From Pseudomonas faucium (GTDB lineage: Bacteria > Pseudomonadota > Gammaproteobacteria > Pseudomonadales > Pseudomonadaceae), in assembly GCF_021602585.1 (NCBI RefSeq), contig NZ_BQIP01000016.1:62001-126000 (forward strand): DNA of 64,000 nucleotides. The letters are read 5' to 3'. This document shows, piece by piece, positions 41,010 to 55,965 of the stretch. The notes beneath the pieces were generated by a model. The model was not told the DNA's origin, did no database searches, and saw nothing but the letters and a program-made list of their open reading frames with translations. The number at the start of each line of letters is the position of its first letter. The first letter of the stretch is position 1. The position numbers were made by a program, and so were the translations under genes.

Positions 41010-42290
41010 ATGATCAACCTCACCCCCTGGCTGAACGCCCCCGCCTGGCACATCGCCTTCTCCGGCGGCCTCGACTCCACCGTCCTCCTGCACCTGCTGG
41101 CCGAACACGCCCGCAACCACGGCACGCCCCCGCTGCACGCCATCCACATCCACCACGGCCTGCAATCTGCCGCCGACACCTGGCCAGCCCATTGCCAGGC
41201 AGTCTGCGACCGCCTGGGCATCGAACTCACCGTCGTCCACGTCCAGGTCGCCCCAGGCGCCAGCCTCGAGCAGGCCGCTCGCGATGCTCGCTATGCGGCA
41301 TTTGCGCGCATCCTGGGTCCCGACGAGGTGCTGTTCACCGGCCAGCACCGCGAAGACCAGGCAGAAACCTTGCTCTTTCGCCTGCTGCGCGGCGCCGGCC
41401 TGCGTGGCCTGGCAGCCATGCCCGCGCAGCGCAGGCTAGGGCAGGGCAAGCTGGCCAGGCCGCTACTGGCGTGCTCACGCCAGCAGCTGCATGACCATGC
41501 GCGCAGCCATGGGCTGAACTGGATCGAAGACCCCACCAATGGCGATACCGCCTTCGCGCGCAACTTCCTGCGCAACGACGTGTTTCCACTGCTCCAGCAA
41601 CGCTGGCCGCAGGCCAGCCAGAACCTGGCCCGCTGCGCCGAGCACCTGGGCGAAGCGCAGGGGCTGCTCGAAGAGCTGGCAGAGAGCGACCTGGCAGTGG
41701 CTGGGGAGGGCGCGCCGGATTGCTGGGCAGGGCTGGCTTCGCTCGACCTTGCGGCGCTGGTCACGTTGTCGCCTGCGCGCCAGCGCAATGCCTTGCAGCA
41801 TTGGCTGGCCCCACGGACCCGGTTGCCCGACGCCCGCCATTGGGCCGGCTGGGCCGACCTGCGTGACGCTGCAATCGATGCCCAGCCCGTGTGGAAACTG
41901 ACCGACGGTCACCTGGTGCGCAGCCAGGCCCGCATCTGGTGGTTGAGCGGCGATTGGTTGCAGCCCGCCATCGGTCCGCAACGCTGGGATGAGCCTGAAT
42001 GGCCGTTGCCTTTACCCGGCAACGGCAGCGTGCGCCTGCAGGGGCAGGCGCCGGGTGGCGTGCATATCGCCTACCGTGAGGGCGGCGAGACGATGGACGT
42101 TCCAGGCCGTGGCCGGCGCGACCTGAAGCGCCTGCTCAACGAACTGCAGGTGCCGCATTTCGTGCGCCCGCGCCTGCCGTTGCTGTACCGCGGCGAGCAG
42201 TTGCTGGCGGTGGCCAACCTGCCCATGCTCGGGCAGGCCGATTGCCAGCTTCACTGGCAGCTGCCGACGAACGCGCAAGGTTTGAGCTGA
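41010..42290 (+). CDS. tilS: tRNA(Ile)-lysidine synthase TilS
   Basis: A 426-residue N-type ATP pyrophosphatase that modifies C34 of tRNA-Ile(CAU) to lysidine. The PP-loop SGGLDS is at residues 18-23, with FTGQHREDQAETLLFRLLRG and LARPLLACSRQQL following. The C-terminal substrate-binding domain includes LKRLLNELQVPHFVRPRLPL. The ATG is 30 bp past the REP hairpin and 128 bp after accA. Confidence 0.97.
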   Translation: MINLTPWLNAPAWHIAFSGGLDSTVLLHLLAEHARNHGTPPLHAIHIHHGLQSAADTWPAHCQAVCDRLGIELTVVHVQVAPGASLEQAARDARYAAFARILGPDEVLFTGQHREDQAETLLFRLLRGAGLRGLAAMPAQRRLGQGKLARPLLACSRQQLHDHARSHGLNWIEDPTNGDTAFARNFLRNDVFPLLQQRWPQASQNLARCAEHLGEAQGLLEELAESDLAVAGEGAPDCWAGLASLDLAALVTLSPARQRNALQHWLAPRTRLPDARHWAGWADLRDAAIDAQPVWKLTDGHLVRSQARIWWLSGDWLQPAIGPQRWDEPEWPLPLPGNGSVRLQGQAPGGVHIAYREGGETMDVPGRGRRDLKRLLNELQVPHFVRPRLPLLYRGEQLLAVANLPMLGQADCQLHWQLPTNAQGLS

Positions 42291-42310
42291 AGGGTACATT
42301 CCGGTAGACT
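42282..42310 (+). promoter_or_regulatory. Candidate sigma-70 promoter for pyrG
   Basis: TTGAGC (42282-42287) and TAGACT (42305-42310) are spaced by exactly 17 bp. The -35 box lies inside the last codons of tilS. This would give a pyrG leader of about 240 nt. Confidence 0.45.
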
Positions 42311-42420
42311 ACCCTCCCTTCTTGATACAACTTCTGTGGGTTCCGCGAAAACACAGCAGTTGCCGATTACCAAGCAGTTTTTTGCTGGGCTGATTCTTAA
42401 AATGACGAGCGAGCTCCATG

Positions 42421-42445
42421 CCGGGGATTCCCCGGTCTGTACAGA
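42421..42445 (+). promoter_or_regulatory. Two adjacent palindromes in the pyrG leader
   Basis: CCGGGGATTCCCCGG (42421-42435) is followed at once by TCTGTACAGA (42436-42445). They lie about 110 nt upstream of the pyrG start and would be in the untranslated leader if the promoter at 42282 is used. They could bind a regulator or fold in RNA; the function is unknown. Confidence 0.35.
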
Positions 42446-42537
42446 CGCGGCAGTTTTTCGAGATGCACTGTGATTGACGCAGGTGATCGGGGGCTTCGGC
42501 CTTCCTTCGCTTTCTCCGGCGGCGCTGGCCGCCTTAA

Positions 42538-44187
<1,650 letters not shown>

Positions 44188-44261
44188 ACCCAGGCCTGAT
44201 GAGTTTTCCGACGGTATAAACCGCGCAAAGCTCATTTCTCGGGTAAAGTACCGCCCGTTCT

Positions 44262-44285
44262 GCCCCTGACCTGCCGGTCAGGGGC
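44262..44285 (+). terminator. Strong stem-loop between pyrG and eno
   Basis: GCCCCTGACC and GGTCAGGGGC form a perfect 10-bp stem with loop TGCC, 75 bp past pyrG. The downstream sequence is only moderately T-rich. It is the only clear structure in the 195-bp pyrG-eno gap, where kdsA would be expected. Confidence 0.55.
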
Positions 44286-44343
44286 TGCTTCTGCCAGGCC
44301 TGCTTGCTGCATCCACGCCTGGCACAAGGCAAGAATTTCCTAA

Positions 44344-45672
<1,329 letters not shown>

Positions 45673-45756
45673 GCAAGAGATGGTAAAAAGACAGCAGCCG
45701 AGGCTGTCGGAACTTTCGTGCTGAAATTTCCGACGCTTCATGCGGGTTTCTGTCAA

Positions 45757-45782
45757 CGAAGCCTGGCCTCGGCCAGGCTTCG
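45757..45782 (+). terminator. Stem-loop between eno and ftsB
   Basis: CGAAGCCTGGCC and GGCCAGGCTTCG pair over 12 bp around a 2-nt loop (TC), followed by TGCTATTTG. It is probably a terminator or 3' stabiliser of the abundant eno mRNA. The gap 45,673-45,834 holds no gene. Confidence 0.6.
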
Positions 45783-45834
45783 TGCTATTTGAGACCTGCC
45801 CCGGTGTGGCGGTCTTTTTAACCTGGATACCTTG

Positions 45835-46116
45835 ATGCGCAGTCCCTATTGGTTGTTCCTTGTCCTGCTCCTGCTGCTCGGTGGCCTGCAGTACCGCCTT
45901 TGGGTGGGTAACGGCAGCCTGGCGCAAGTGGCAGAGCTCAAGCAGCAGATCGACGAGCAGCACGCCGAGAACGAGCGGCTGCTGGAACGTAACCGCGTGC
46001 TCGACGCCGAGGTGCTGGAGCTGAAAAAAGGTATGGAGACCGTGGAAGAACGGGCTCGTCATGAATTGGGAATGGTCAAAGAGGGCGAAACCCTCTTCCA
46101 GCTGCCGCAAAAATGA
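45835..46116 (+). CDS. ftsB: Cell division protein FtsB
   Basis: A 93-residue bitopic divisome protein. It has a short cytoplasmic N-terminus, a membrane helix at about 5-21 (WLFLVLLLLLGGLQYRLW), then a periplasmic coiled coil (VAELKQQIDEQHAENERLLE). The conserved C-terminal ARHELGMVKEGETLFQ contacts FtsQ. It lies between eno and ispD as in most gammaproteobacteria and overlaps ispD by 4 bp. A TTG directly before the ATG is not needed. Confidence 0.95.
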   Translation: MRSPYWLFLVLLLLLGGLQYRLWVGNGSLAQVAELKQQIDEQHAENERLLERNRVLDAEVLELKKGMETVEERARHELGMVKEGETLFQLPQK

Positions 46117-46820
46117 ATGAAACGCTACCGGCCTTCTGGGCCGTGATTCCTGCCGCGGGCATTGGTGCCCGCATGGCTGCCGACCGCCCGAAGCAATACC
46201 TGCAACTGGCGGGGCAGACGCTTCTCGAGCACAGCCTCGACTGTTTTCTTGGCCATCCCACGCTCAAGGGGGTGGTGGTCAGCGTGGCCACGGATGACCC
46301 GTACTGGCCGGGCTTGCGCTGTGCCAGCGACCCCCGCATCCAGCGCGCCCCGGGCGGGCGCGAGCGCGCCGATTCGGTGCTCAATGCCTTGTTGCTGCTG
46401 CATGCCCAGGGCGCAGCGGACAGCGACTGGGTGCTGGTGCACGATGCGGCGCGGCCGAACCTGGCGTGCACCGACCTGGACCGCTTGTTGTCAGAACTGG
46501 CGGATGACCCTGTAGGCGGCCTGCTGGCCGTGCCTGCGCGCGATACCCTCAAGCGGGCGGATGCCCATGGCCGGGTCAGTGCCACCGTCGACCGCAGCAC
46601 CATCTGGCAGGCCTACACGCCGCAGATGTTCCGCCTGGGTGCCTTGCACCGGGCCTTGGCCGAGTGCCTGGTGTCCGAGGTGGTGGTGACCGACGAGGCG
46701 TCCGCCATCGAATGGTCCGGCCAGGCGCCGCGCTTGATCGAAGGGCGCAGCGACAACATCAAGGTGACCCGCCCTGAAGACCTGGAGTGGTTGCGCCAGC
46801 GGTGGGCTGGGCGCCATTAG
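46113..46820 (+). CDS. ispD: 2-C-methyl-D-erythritol 4-phosphate cytidylyltransferase IspD
   Basis: The 235-residue nucleotidyltransferase of the MEP pathway makes CDP-methylerythritol. The CTP-binding N-terminus is VIPAAGIGARMAADRPKQYL; VHDAARPNL and TDEASAIEWSG follow. The start overlaps ftsB (ATGA). Its pathway partner ispF is about 3 kb to the right, separated by a formaldehyde-detoxification module. Confidence 0.97.
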   Translation: MNETLPAFWAVIPAAGIGARMAADRPKQYLQLAGQTLLEHSLDCFLGHPTLKGVVVSVATDDPYWPGLRCASDPRIQRAPGGRERADSVLNALLLLHAQGAADSDWVLVHDAARPNLACTDLDRLLSELADDPVGGLLAVPARDTLKRADAHGRVSATVDRSTIWQAYTPQMFRLGALHRALAECLVSEVVVTDEASAIEWSGQAPRLIEGRSDNIKVTRPEDLEWLRQRWAGRH

Positions 46821-46823
46821 AAG

Positions 46824-46911
46824 CCCCATCGCCGGCAAGCCGGCTCCCACAATAGAGTGCTGCCTTCGAGCCTGTGCCGACCTTGTGGGAGCCGGCTTGC
46901 CGGCGATGGGG
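46824..46911. repeat. Inverted REP doublet between ispD and the LysR gene
   Basis: Arms at 46824-46852 and 46883-46911 are complementary and 30 nt apart. It lies between convergent genes and starts 3 bp after the ispD stop. Confidence 0.9.
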
Positions 46912-46934
46912 CCGCCAAGCGGCCCCGGCAGAGA

Positions 46935-49050
<2,116 letters not shown>

Positions 49051-49058
49051 GGTGCGAC

Positions 49059-49913
49059 ATGAGCCTGGATAACATTTCCTGCCAGAAGAGCTTCGGCGGC
49101 TGGCACAAGCGTTACCGGCATCACTCCAAGGTGCTGGGTTGCGACATGGTGTTCGCCGTCTACCTGCCGCCCCAGGCGGAGCTGGGCGAAAAGCTGCCGG
49201 TGCTGTACTGGCTCAGTGGCCTGACCTGCACCGACGAGAACTTCATGCAGAAGGCCGGCGCCCAGCGCCTGGCCGCCGAGCTTGGGCTGATCATCGTGGC
49301 GCCCGACACCAGCCCGCGCGGCGAGCAGGTGCCGGGCGACCCGGACGGTGCCTGGGACTTCGGCCTGGGGGCAGGCTTCTACCTCAACGCCACCCAGCAA
49401 CCCTGGGCGCAGCACTACCGGATGCACGACTACGTGGTGCAGGAGCTACCGGCGCTGATCGAGGCGCACTTCCCGGCCTCCGAACAGCGCAGCATCAGCG
49501 GCCATTCAATGGGTGGCCATGGCGCGCTGGTGTGCGCCTTGCGCAACCCCGGGCGCTATCGCTCGGTGTCGGCGTTCTCGCCGATCAGCAACCCCATGGA
49601 CTGCCCCTGGGGCGAGAAGGCCTTCAGCCGCTACCTGGGTGAAGACCGAGCGCGCTGGCGCGAGTGGGATGCCAGTGTGCTGCTGGCCGAAACCCCGGCG
49701 GGCGCGTGCCCGCCGATGCTGGTGGACCAGGGCGACCGGGATGATTTCCTGGAGAAGCAGCTCAAGCCTGAGGCGCTGGAGCAGGCGGCTCGCAAAGGGG
49801 GGCATGAGCTGACCCTGCGCCTGCAGCCTGGCTATGACCACAGCTACTACTTCATCGCCAGCTTCATCGACGAGCACCTGCGCCATCATGCAATGGCACT
49901 GGGCCGCCTGTAG
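49059..49913 (+). CDS. fghA: S-formylglutathione hydrolase
   Basis: A 284-residue alpha/beta-hydrolase (esterase D family) that releases formate and glutathione from S-formylglutathione. The nucleophile Ser is in the elbow [11 protein letters not shown] (about residue 148). The acid is in [11 protein letters not shown] and the His in GYDHSYYFI. It lies 8 bp after frmA, completing the glutathione-dependent formaldehyde pathway. The symbol frmB is also used. Confidence 0.96.
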   Translation: MSLDNISCQKSFGGWHKRYRHHSKVLGCDMVFAVYLPPQAELGEKLPVLYWLSGLTCTDENFMQKAGAQRLAAELGLIIVAPDTSPRGEQVPGDPDGAWDFGLGAGFYLNATQQPWAQHYRMHDYVVQELPALIEAHFPASEQRSISGHSMGGHGALVCALRNPGRYRSVSAFSPISNPMDCPWGEKAFSRYLGEDRARWREWDASVLLAETPAGACPPMLVDQGDRDDFLEKQLKPEALEQAARKGGHELTLRLQPGYDHSYYFIASFIDEHLRHHAMALGRL

Positions 49914-49925
49914 GCCCCGGTTGGC

Positions 49926-49952
49926 GTGGGAGCCGGCTTGCCGGCGATGGGC
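49926..49952. repeat. Single REP element
   Basis: One copy of the GGGAGCCGGCTTGCCGGCGA core without an inverted partner, 13 bp after the fghA stop. All other copies of this type in the window are paired. Confidence 0.8.
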
Positions 49953-49992
49953 TGCCAAGCAACCCCTTCAGCGCATAAAGCAGGTAGAATCA

Positions 49993-50018
49993 CGCCCTGA
50001 CTCAATCAGGGCGTTTTT
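49993..50018 (+). terminator. Intrinsic terminator abutting the ispF start codon
   Basis: CGCCCTGA and TCAGGGCG form an 8-bp stem with a 5-nt loop, followed by five T. Only two bases separate the T-tract from the ispF ATG at 50021. It would terminate frmA-fghA transcripts. A TAGAAT box at 49984-49989 just upstream could be the -10 of an ispF promoter. Confidence 0.75.
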
Positions 50019-50020
50019 CT

Positions 50021-50494
50021 ATGCGTATTGGCCACGGCTACGATGTGCACCGTTTCTGCGACGGTGATTTCATTACCCTGGGTGGGGTGCGTATCCCCCA
50101 CAAATACGGCCTCCTGGCCCATTCCGACGGCGACGTGCTGCTGCACGCCCTGAGCGATGCCTTGCTTGGCGCTGCGGCGCTGGGTGACATCGGCAAGCAT
50201 TTCCCCGACACCGACCCACAGTTCAAGGGCGCCGACAGCCGCGCGCTGCTGCGTCACGTGGTCGCCATCGTCAAGGCCAAGGGCTGGAAAGTCGGCAATG
50301 TCGACGCCACCATCGTCGCCCAGGCACCCAAGATGGCCCCGCATATCGAAACCATGCGCCAGCGGATCGCCGAAGACCTGCACGTGGAGCTCGACCAGGT
50401 CAACGTCAAGGCCACCACCACCGAGAAGCTCGGCTTTACCGGCCGCGAGGAGGGCATTGCCGTGCATTCGGTCGCCCTGCTGCTGCCAGCATGA
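50021..50494 (+). CDS. ispF: 2-C-methyl-D-erythritol 2,4-cyclodiphosphate synthase IspF
   Basis: The 157-residue trimeric MEP-pathway enzyme has metal ligands Asp8 and His10 in [30 protein letters not shown] and the C-terminal [20 protein letters not shown] signature follow. No Shine-Dalgarno sequence stands before the ATG; a terminator T-tract is there instead. The stop overlaps truD by 4 bp. Confidence 0.97.
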   Translation: MRIGHGYDVHRFCDGDFITLGGVRIPHKYGLLAHSDGDVLLHALSDALLGAAALGDIGKHFPDTDPQFKGADSRALLRHVVAIVKAKGWKVGNVDATIVAQAPKMAPHIETMRQRIAEDLHVELDQVNVKATTTEKLGFTGREEGIAVHSVALLLPA

Positions 50495-51536
50495 CCGAAC
50501 TGCAACTGCTGGGCCCGCGCGCATCGGGCCAATCCCTCGGCACCGCGGTGCTCAAGGCGGTGGCGGAAGACTTCCAGGTCGACGAGGTGCTGGACATCCC
50601 CTTGTCCGGCCAGGGCGAGCACCTGTGGCTGTGGGTCGAGAAGCGTGACCTGAACACCGAAGAAGCGGCCCGGCGCCTGGCACGTGCCGCAGGCGTGCCG
50701 GTGCGTTCGATCAGCTACGCCGGCCTCAAGGACCGCCAGGCCCTGACCCGCCAGTGGTTCAGCCTGCACCTGCCGGGCAAGGCCGACCCCGACCTGTCAC
50801 GTGCCGAAGACGACACCCTGCGTGTGCTCAAGCAAGTGCGCCACCAGCGCAAGCTGCAGCGCGGCGCCCATTCGGCCAATGGCTTCACCCTGCGCCTGAC
50901 CGCGCTGGCGGCTGATCGCCAGGCCCTCGATACACGCCTGGAGCTGCTCAAGCAGCACGGCGTGCCGAACTATTTTGGCAGCCAGCGCTTCGGCCATGGC
51001 GGCGGCAACGTCCACGATGCCCAGGACTGGGCGGCGCGCAAGGCCCTGCCAGAGCAGCGCAACGTGCGCTCGCGCCTGCTGTCGGCAGCGCGCAGCTACG
51101 TGTTCAACCAGGTGCTGGCGGCGCGTGTTGCCGATGGCAGCTGGCAGCGTGCGCAGGTCGGTGACCTGTTGGCATTCACCGACAGCCGCAGTTTCTTTCC
51201 GGCAGGCGAAGCGGAATGTTCCGACCCGCGCCTGGCCATTCTTGACTTGCACCCGACCGGCCCGATGTGGGGCGAAGGGCCTTCGCCTGCCGCTGGCGCG
51301 ACGGCTGCGCTGGAGTCGGCTGTCGCCGAGCAGCACCCGGCGCTGTGCCAATGGCTGGCGAATGCGGGCATGAGTCACGAACGGCGAATCCTGCGGCTCC
51401 CTATTGGCGGCCTTACGTGGCATTATCCCGAGCCTGATATCCTGCAACTGGAATTCGTCCTTCCGGCCGGATGCTTCGCCACCGTGGTGGTGCGCGAGCT
51501 TGTCGATCTGGTGCCGGCAGGGCAGACGGACAGCCC

Positions 51537-51549
<13 letters not shown>
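50491..51549 (+). CDS. truD: tRNA pseudouridine(13) synthase TruD
   Basis: A 352-residue pseudouridine synthase modifying U13 of tRNA-Glu. The catalytic aspartate is Asp81 in [27 protein letters not shown] is the second conserved motif. It is translationally coupled to ispF and overlaps surE by 13 bp, part of the conserved ispF-truD-surE-pcm-nlpD-rpoS series. Confidence 0.96.
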
Positions 51550-52963
<1,414 letters not shown>

Positions 52964-53069
52964 CCTGGGCGGAATATTTCCAGCGGCGACGAATTCTTGC
53001 CGTTTCGCCCTGTCTATCTGGCGGGGTACGCCAATGCCGCAGCGGTTCGGCCTGGCCTATGCAGCTCGC

Positions 53070-53098
53070 CTCACAGAGACGGCGGGCTCGGTTATAAT
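53070..53098 (+). promoter_or_regulatory. Candidate promoter upstream of nlpD
   Basis: A perfect TATAAT (53093-53098) has CTCACA at a 17-bp spacing (53070-53075, four matches to TTGACA). It lies about 60 bp before the nlpD start. The pcm-nlpD gap is otherwise without a recognisable gene. Confidence 0.5.
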
Positions 53099-53157
53099 TG
53101 CAACAATATTGCATTTCTTGTCGTTTTATCGATTTCGGCACCATGAGGGGAGCGCGG

Positions 53158-54021
53158 GTGGGGCACACAGTCATTCGGCAGCGCAAGGATCGGTCGGGTT
53201 ACAAGCTTCTGGTGATTGCTCTGGCCATGGGCACCCTGCTGACAGGTTGCTCGAGCACCGGCTCGAGTGGCGCGCGCGTGGTCGACCGCAGCAACCCTAC
53301 TGTGGCGCCCAAGCGGCCAACCGTGACCTCTGGCCAGTACACCGTGAAGCCGGGCGACACCTTGTTCTCCATCGCCTTCCGCTATGGCTGGGACTACAAG
53401 GAGCTGGCCGCACGCAACGGCATCCCCGCGCCGTACACCATCCGCCCCGGTCAGGCGATTCGCTTCAACAGCGCCTCCACAGGCACCACCACGGTGGTCT
53501 CCAGCCCGTCGTCGTCGAGCAAGACCACGGTCATTCGTCGGCCTGTCGGCGCGCCTATCACCCCTCCCGCCAGTGGCGTAAAGCCGGCGCCAACAACCCC
53601 CGCCACGCCTACTCCGGTGGTTACCACGGTGCCCGCTGCAGAGCGCGCCGTAGGCGGCTGGACGTGGCCCGCCAATGGCGTGCTGATTGGAAAATTCGCT
53701 TCAAACGGTAGTTTGAATAAAGGCATTGATATCGCCGGTGATTTGGGACAGCCTGTTTTTGCTGCGTCTGATGGTGCGGTGGTCTACGCCGGGAGTGGCT
53801 TGAGGGGCTACGGCGAGCTGATCATCATCAAGCATAGCGACACCTACGTCAGTGCCTACGGTCACAACCGCAGGCTGTTGGTTCGGGAGGGGCAGCAGGT
53901 CAAGGCAGGGCAGTCGATTGCTGAAATGGGGTCTACGGGCACTGATCGGGTGAAGCTGCATTTCGAGATTCGCCGCCAGGGCAAACCCGTCGATCCGCTC
54001 CAGTTCCTGCCACGTCGTTGA
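53158..54021 (+). CDS. nlpD: Murein hydrolase activator NlpD (lipoprotein, LysM + M23)
   Basis: A 287-residue outer-membrane lipoprotein. The signal ends in lipobox LLTGC. A LysM domain follows (QYTVKPGDTLFSIAFRYGWD, RPGQAIRF), then a Pro/Thr-rich linker and an M23 (LytM) domain (GNGSLNKGIDIAGDLG-type, here NGSLNKGIDIAGDLGQPVFA). It activates amidases at division. The start is taken as GTG 53158 behind GGGGAG; ATG 53143 is possible. In Pseudomonas the main rpoS promoter lies inside nlpD. Confidence 0.92.
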   Translation: MGHTVIRQRKDRSGYKLLVIALAMGTLLTGCSSTGSSGARVVDRSNPTVAPKRPTVTSGQYTVKPGDTLFSIAFRYGWDYKELAARNGIPAPYTIRPGQAIRFNSASTGTTTVVSSPSSSSKTTVIRRPVGAPITPPASGVKPAPTTPATPTPVVTTVPAAERAVGGWTWPANGVLIGKFASNGSLNKGIDIAGDLGQPVFAASDGAVVYAGSGLRGYGELIIIKHSDTYVSAYGHNRRLLVREGQQVKAGQSIAEMGSTGTDRVKLHFEIRRQGKPVDPLQFLPRR

Positions 54022-54130
54022 CCGTTGTACCCGGCCTGTTCCTGTGATGTAGAGGGGACAGGCTCCAGCGCTGCCAGGGATACAGGCGTCGCTCGAGTCT
54101 GAGTTCGAACTCAGCAAAGGGACTATAACA

Positions 54131-55138
54131 ATGGCTCTCAATAAAGAAGCGCCGGAGTTTGACATCGACGATGACGTCCTCCTGATGGAGACGGGCATCG
54201 TTTTGGAAACGGATGTGGTGTCAGACGAACCTGCTGTACCGTCGGTTCGGACCAGGGCCAAGTCAGGCTCTACGCTCAAGCAACACAAGTACATCGATTA
54301 CAGCCGGGCGCTCGACGCCACCCAGCTGTATCTCAACGAGATTGGTTTCTCGCCTCTGCTTTCGCCGGAAGAGGAAGTGCACTTTGCGCGCCTGTCGCAA
54401 AAGGGCGACCCCGCCGGCCGCAAGCGCATGATCGAAAGCAACCTGCGCCTGGTTGTGAAAATTGCCCGTCGTTACGTGAACCGCGGCTTGTCGTTGCTCG
54501 ACCTGATCGAGGAGGGCAACCTGGGGCTGATCCGCGCGGTCGAGAAGTTCGACCCGGAGCGTGGTTTCCGGTTCTCGACCTATGCGACCTGGTGGATTCG
54601 CCAGACCATCGAGCGGGCGATCATGAACCAGACCCGCACCATCCGCCTGCCGATCCACGTGGTCAAGGAGCTCAACGTCTACCTGCGTGCCGCGCGGGAG
54701 CTGACCCAGAAGCTCGATCACGAACCCTCCCCGGAAGAAATCGCCACGCTGCTGGAAAAACCCGTTGCCGAGGTCAAGCGCATGCTCGGCCTCAACGAGC
54801 GGGTGTCTTCGGTGGACGTTTCCCTCGGGCCGGATTCAGACAAAACCCTGCTCGATACCCTGACCGACGATCGCCCAACCGACCCCTGCGAGCTGCTGCA
54901 GGACGACGACCTGTCGCAGAGCATCGACCAGTGGCTGGGTGAGCTGACCGACAAGCAGCGCGAGGTGGTGGTACGCCGCTTCGGCCTGCGTGGGCATGAG
55001 AGCAGCACCCTTGAAGACGTTGGCCTGGAAATCGGCCTGACCCGTGAGCGGGTGCGGCAGATTCAGGTTGAAGGGCTCAAGCGCTTGCGCGAGATCCTGG
55101 AGAAGAACGGGCTGTCCAGCGAGTCGCTGTTCCAGTAG
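54131..55138 (+). CDS. rpoS: RNA polymerase sigma factor RpoS (sigma-38)
   Basis: A 335-residue stationary-phase and general stress sigma factor. Region 1.2/2 runs from [20 protein letters not shown]; region 2.4 includes [18 protein letters not shown]. Region 3 has [20 protein letters not shown], and region 4.2 ends [20 protein letters not shown]. It is 109 bp after nlpD, with GGGAC before the ATG. A strong terminator follows. Confidence 0.98.
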   Translation: MALNKEAPEFDIDDDVLLMETGIVLETDVVSDEPAVPSVRTRAKSGSTLKQHKYIDYSRALDATQLYLNEIGFSPLLSPEEEVHFARLSQKGDPAGRKRMIESNLRLVVKIARRYVNRGLSLLDLIEEGNLGLIRAVEKFDPERGFRFSTYATWWIRQTIERAIMNQTRTIRLPIHVVKELNVYLRAARELTQKLDHEPSPEEIATLLEKPVAEVKRMLGLNERVSSVDVSLGPDSDKTLLDTLTDDRPTDPCELLQDDDLSQSIDQWLGELTDKQREVVVRRFGLRGHESSTLEDVGLEIGLTRERVRQIQVEGLKRLREILEKNGLSSESLFQ

Positions 55139-55158
55139 CGGTATCCCCGAATGCAAAG

Positions 55159-55184
55159 CGCCCCGATGACCTCGGGGCGTTTTT
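55159..55184 (+). terminator. Intrinsic terminator of rpoS
   Basis: CGCCCCGA and TCGGGGCG form an 8-bp stem with a 5-nt loop, followed by TTTTTG, 20 bp after the rpoS stop. It isolates rpoS from the downstream small RNA gene. Confidence 0.9.
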
Positions 55185-55262
55185 GTTTGTGCGATTTGCT
55201 GAGCAGTGCCGGCACTCTCAGGTTTGGATGAATGTGTATCGCGCTACCGCAGATGCATTGCG

Positions 55263-55304
55263 TGTAAGCCTTTGCTTACTCGTGGTGTAAGCCATCCGTG
55301 TAAG
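55263..55304 (+). promoter_or_regulatory. GacA upstream activating sequence of rsmZ with extra half-sites
   Basis: TGTAAGCCTTTGCTTACT (55263-55280) matches the GacA consensus TGTAAG-N6-CTTACA in 11 of 12 defined positions. Its centre is about 181 bp before the predicted rsmZ start, the distance known for Pseudomonas rsm genes. Two further TGTAAG half-sites follow at 55286 and 55299. The DNA from there to 55450 is AT-rich, as in other rsmZ promoters. Confidence 0.85.
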
Positions 55305-55418
55305 GAGTAGTAAATTATTGTCGTTTCCAAATCCCGCAAATTCGCAACTCGTTGAAAATGATGAATTTTCTAGACTTGTGGAAATGTGTCCCCGGTAATT
55401 TCTTGTGAGGTATCGCAG

Positions 55419-55446
55419 TTGCCTGCGTCACGGAAGTCGCTAGTAT
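55419..55446 (+). promoter_or_regulatory. rsmZ core promoter
   Basis: TTGCCT (55419-55424) and TAGTAT (55441-55446) have a 16-bp spacer. Transcription is predicted to start near 55453. Confidence 0.65.
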
Positions 55447-55452
55447 TCGAAC

Positions 55453-55586
55453 TGTGCACACGGACACGCACAGGCTTTCAGGATGAAGGCCAAGGACATC
55501 GCAAGAAGCGATTTCATCAGGAAGATGTTTGGGACAAGCAGGGACTACGGAAAAAATGTGGGCGGGTCAAACCGCCCCTTTTTTTT
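55453..55586 (+). ncRNA. rsmZ: RsmZ-type regulatory RNA (CsrA/RsmA sponge)
   Basis: About 134 nt with seven GGA motifs (55462, 55481, 55494, 55520, 55532, 55542, 55549), several in hairpin loops: GTGC...GCAC around ACGGAC, GGCTTTC...GAAGGCC around AGGAT, and CATC...GATG around AGGAA. It ends in a rho-independent terminator (GGGCGG / CCGCCC then eight T). It sits between rpoS and fdxA, the place of rsmZ in Pseudomonas, with a GacA box upstream. It should bind RsmA/RsmE and relieve repression of secondary metabolism and biofilm mRNAs. Short open frames through it are fortuitous. Confidence 0.92.
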
Positions 55587-55600
55587 GCCCGCGCAAAATG

Positions 55601-55627
55601 AAAAAAGGCCCGTTGCGGGCCTTTTTC
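55601..55627 (-). terminator. Terminator of fdxA, bidirectional
   Basis: AAAAAGGCCCG and CGGGCCTTTTT form an 11-bp stem with a TTG loop. T-runs occur on both strands. It lies 15 bp past the fdxA stop on the minus strand and 15 bp beyond the rsmZ terminator on the plus strand. Confidence 0.9.
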
Positions 55628-55641
55628 GTGCCTGGGCGCTA

Positions 55642-55965
55642 TCAGCGCTCCAAGTCGGCAATCTTGCCTGGCTTGCCATCCCACTCTTCAGCGTCGGGCA
55701 GGGCATCCTTACGCTCGGTGATGTTCGGCCAGATTTCCGCCAGCTCGGCATTGAGCTCAATGAAGTTTTCCATGCCCGAAGGCACTTCGTCTTCCGAGAA
55801 GATCGCTTGGGCCGGGCATTCAGGCTCGCACAGTGCACAGTCGATGCACTCGTCCGGGTGAATCACCAGGAAGTTCGGGCCTTCGTAGAAGCAGTCCACC
55901 GGACAGACTTCCACGCAGTCGGTGTATTTGCATTTGATGCAGTTGTCGGTGACGACGAAGGTCAT
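55642..55965 (-). CDS. fdxA: Ferredoxin FdxA (7Fe-8S type)
   Basis: A 107-residue acidic electron carrier. Two cluster-binding segments are seen: [20 protein letters not shown], where the extra cysteines fit a 3Fe-4S plus 4Fe-4S pair, and [16 protein letters not shown]. The C-terminal tail is the long form seen in Azotobacter-type ferredoxin I. It sits between rsmZ and mutS as in other pseudomonads. The partner enzymes are not identified here. Confidence 0.95.
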
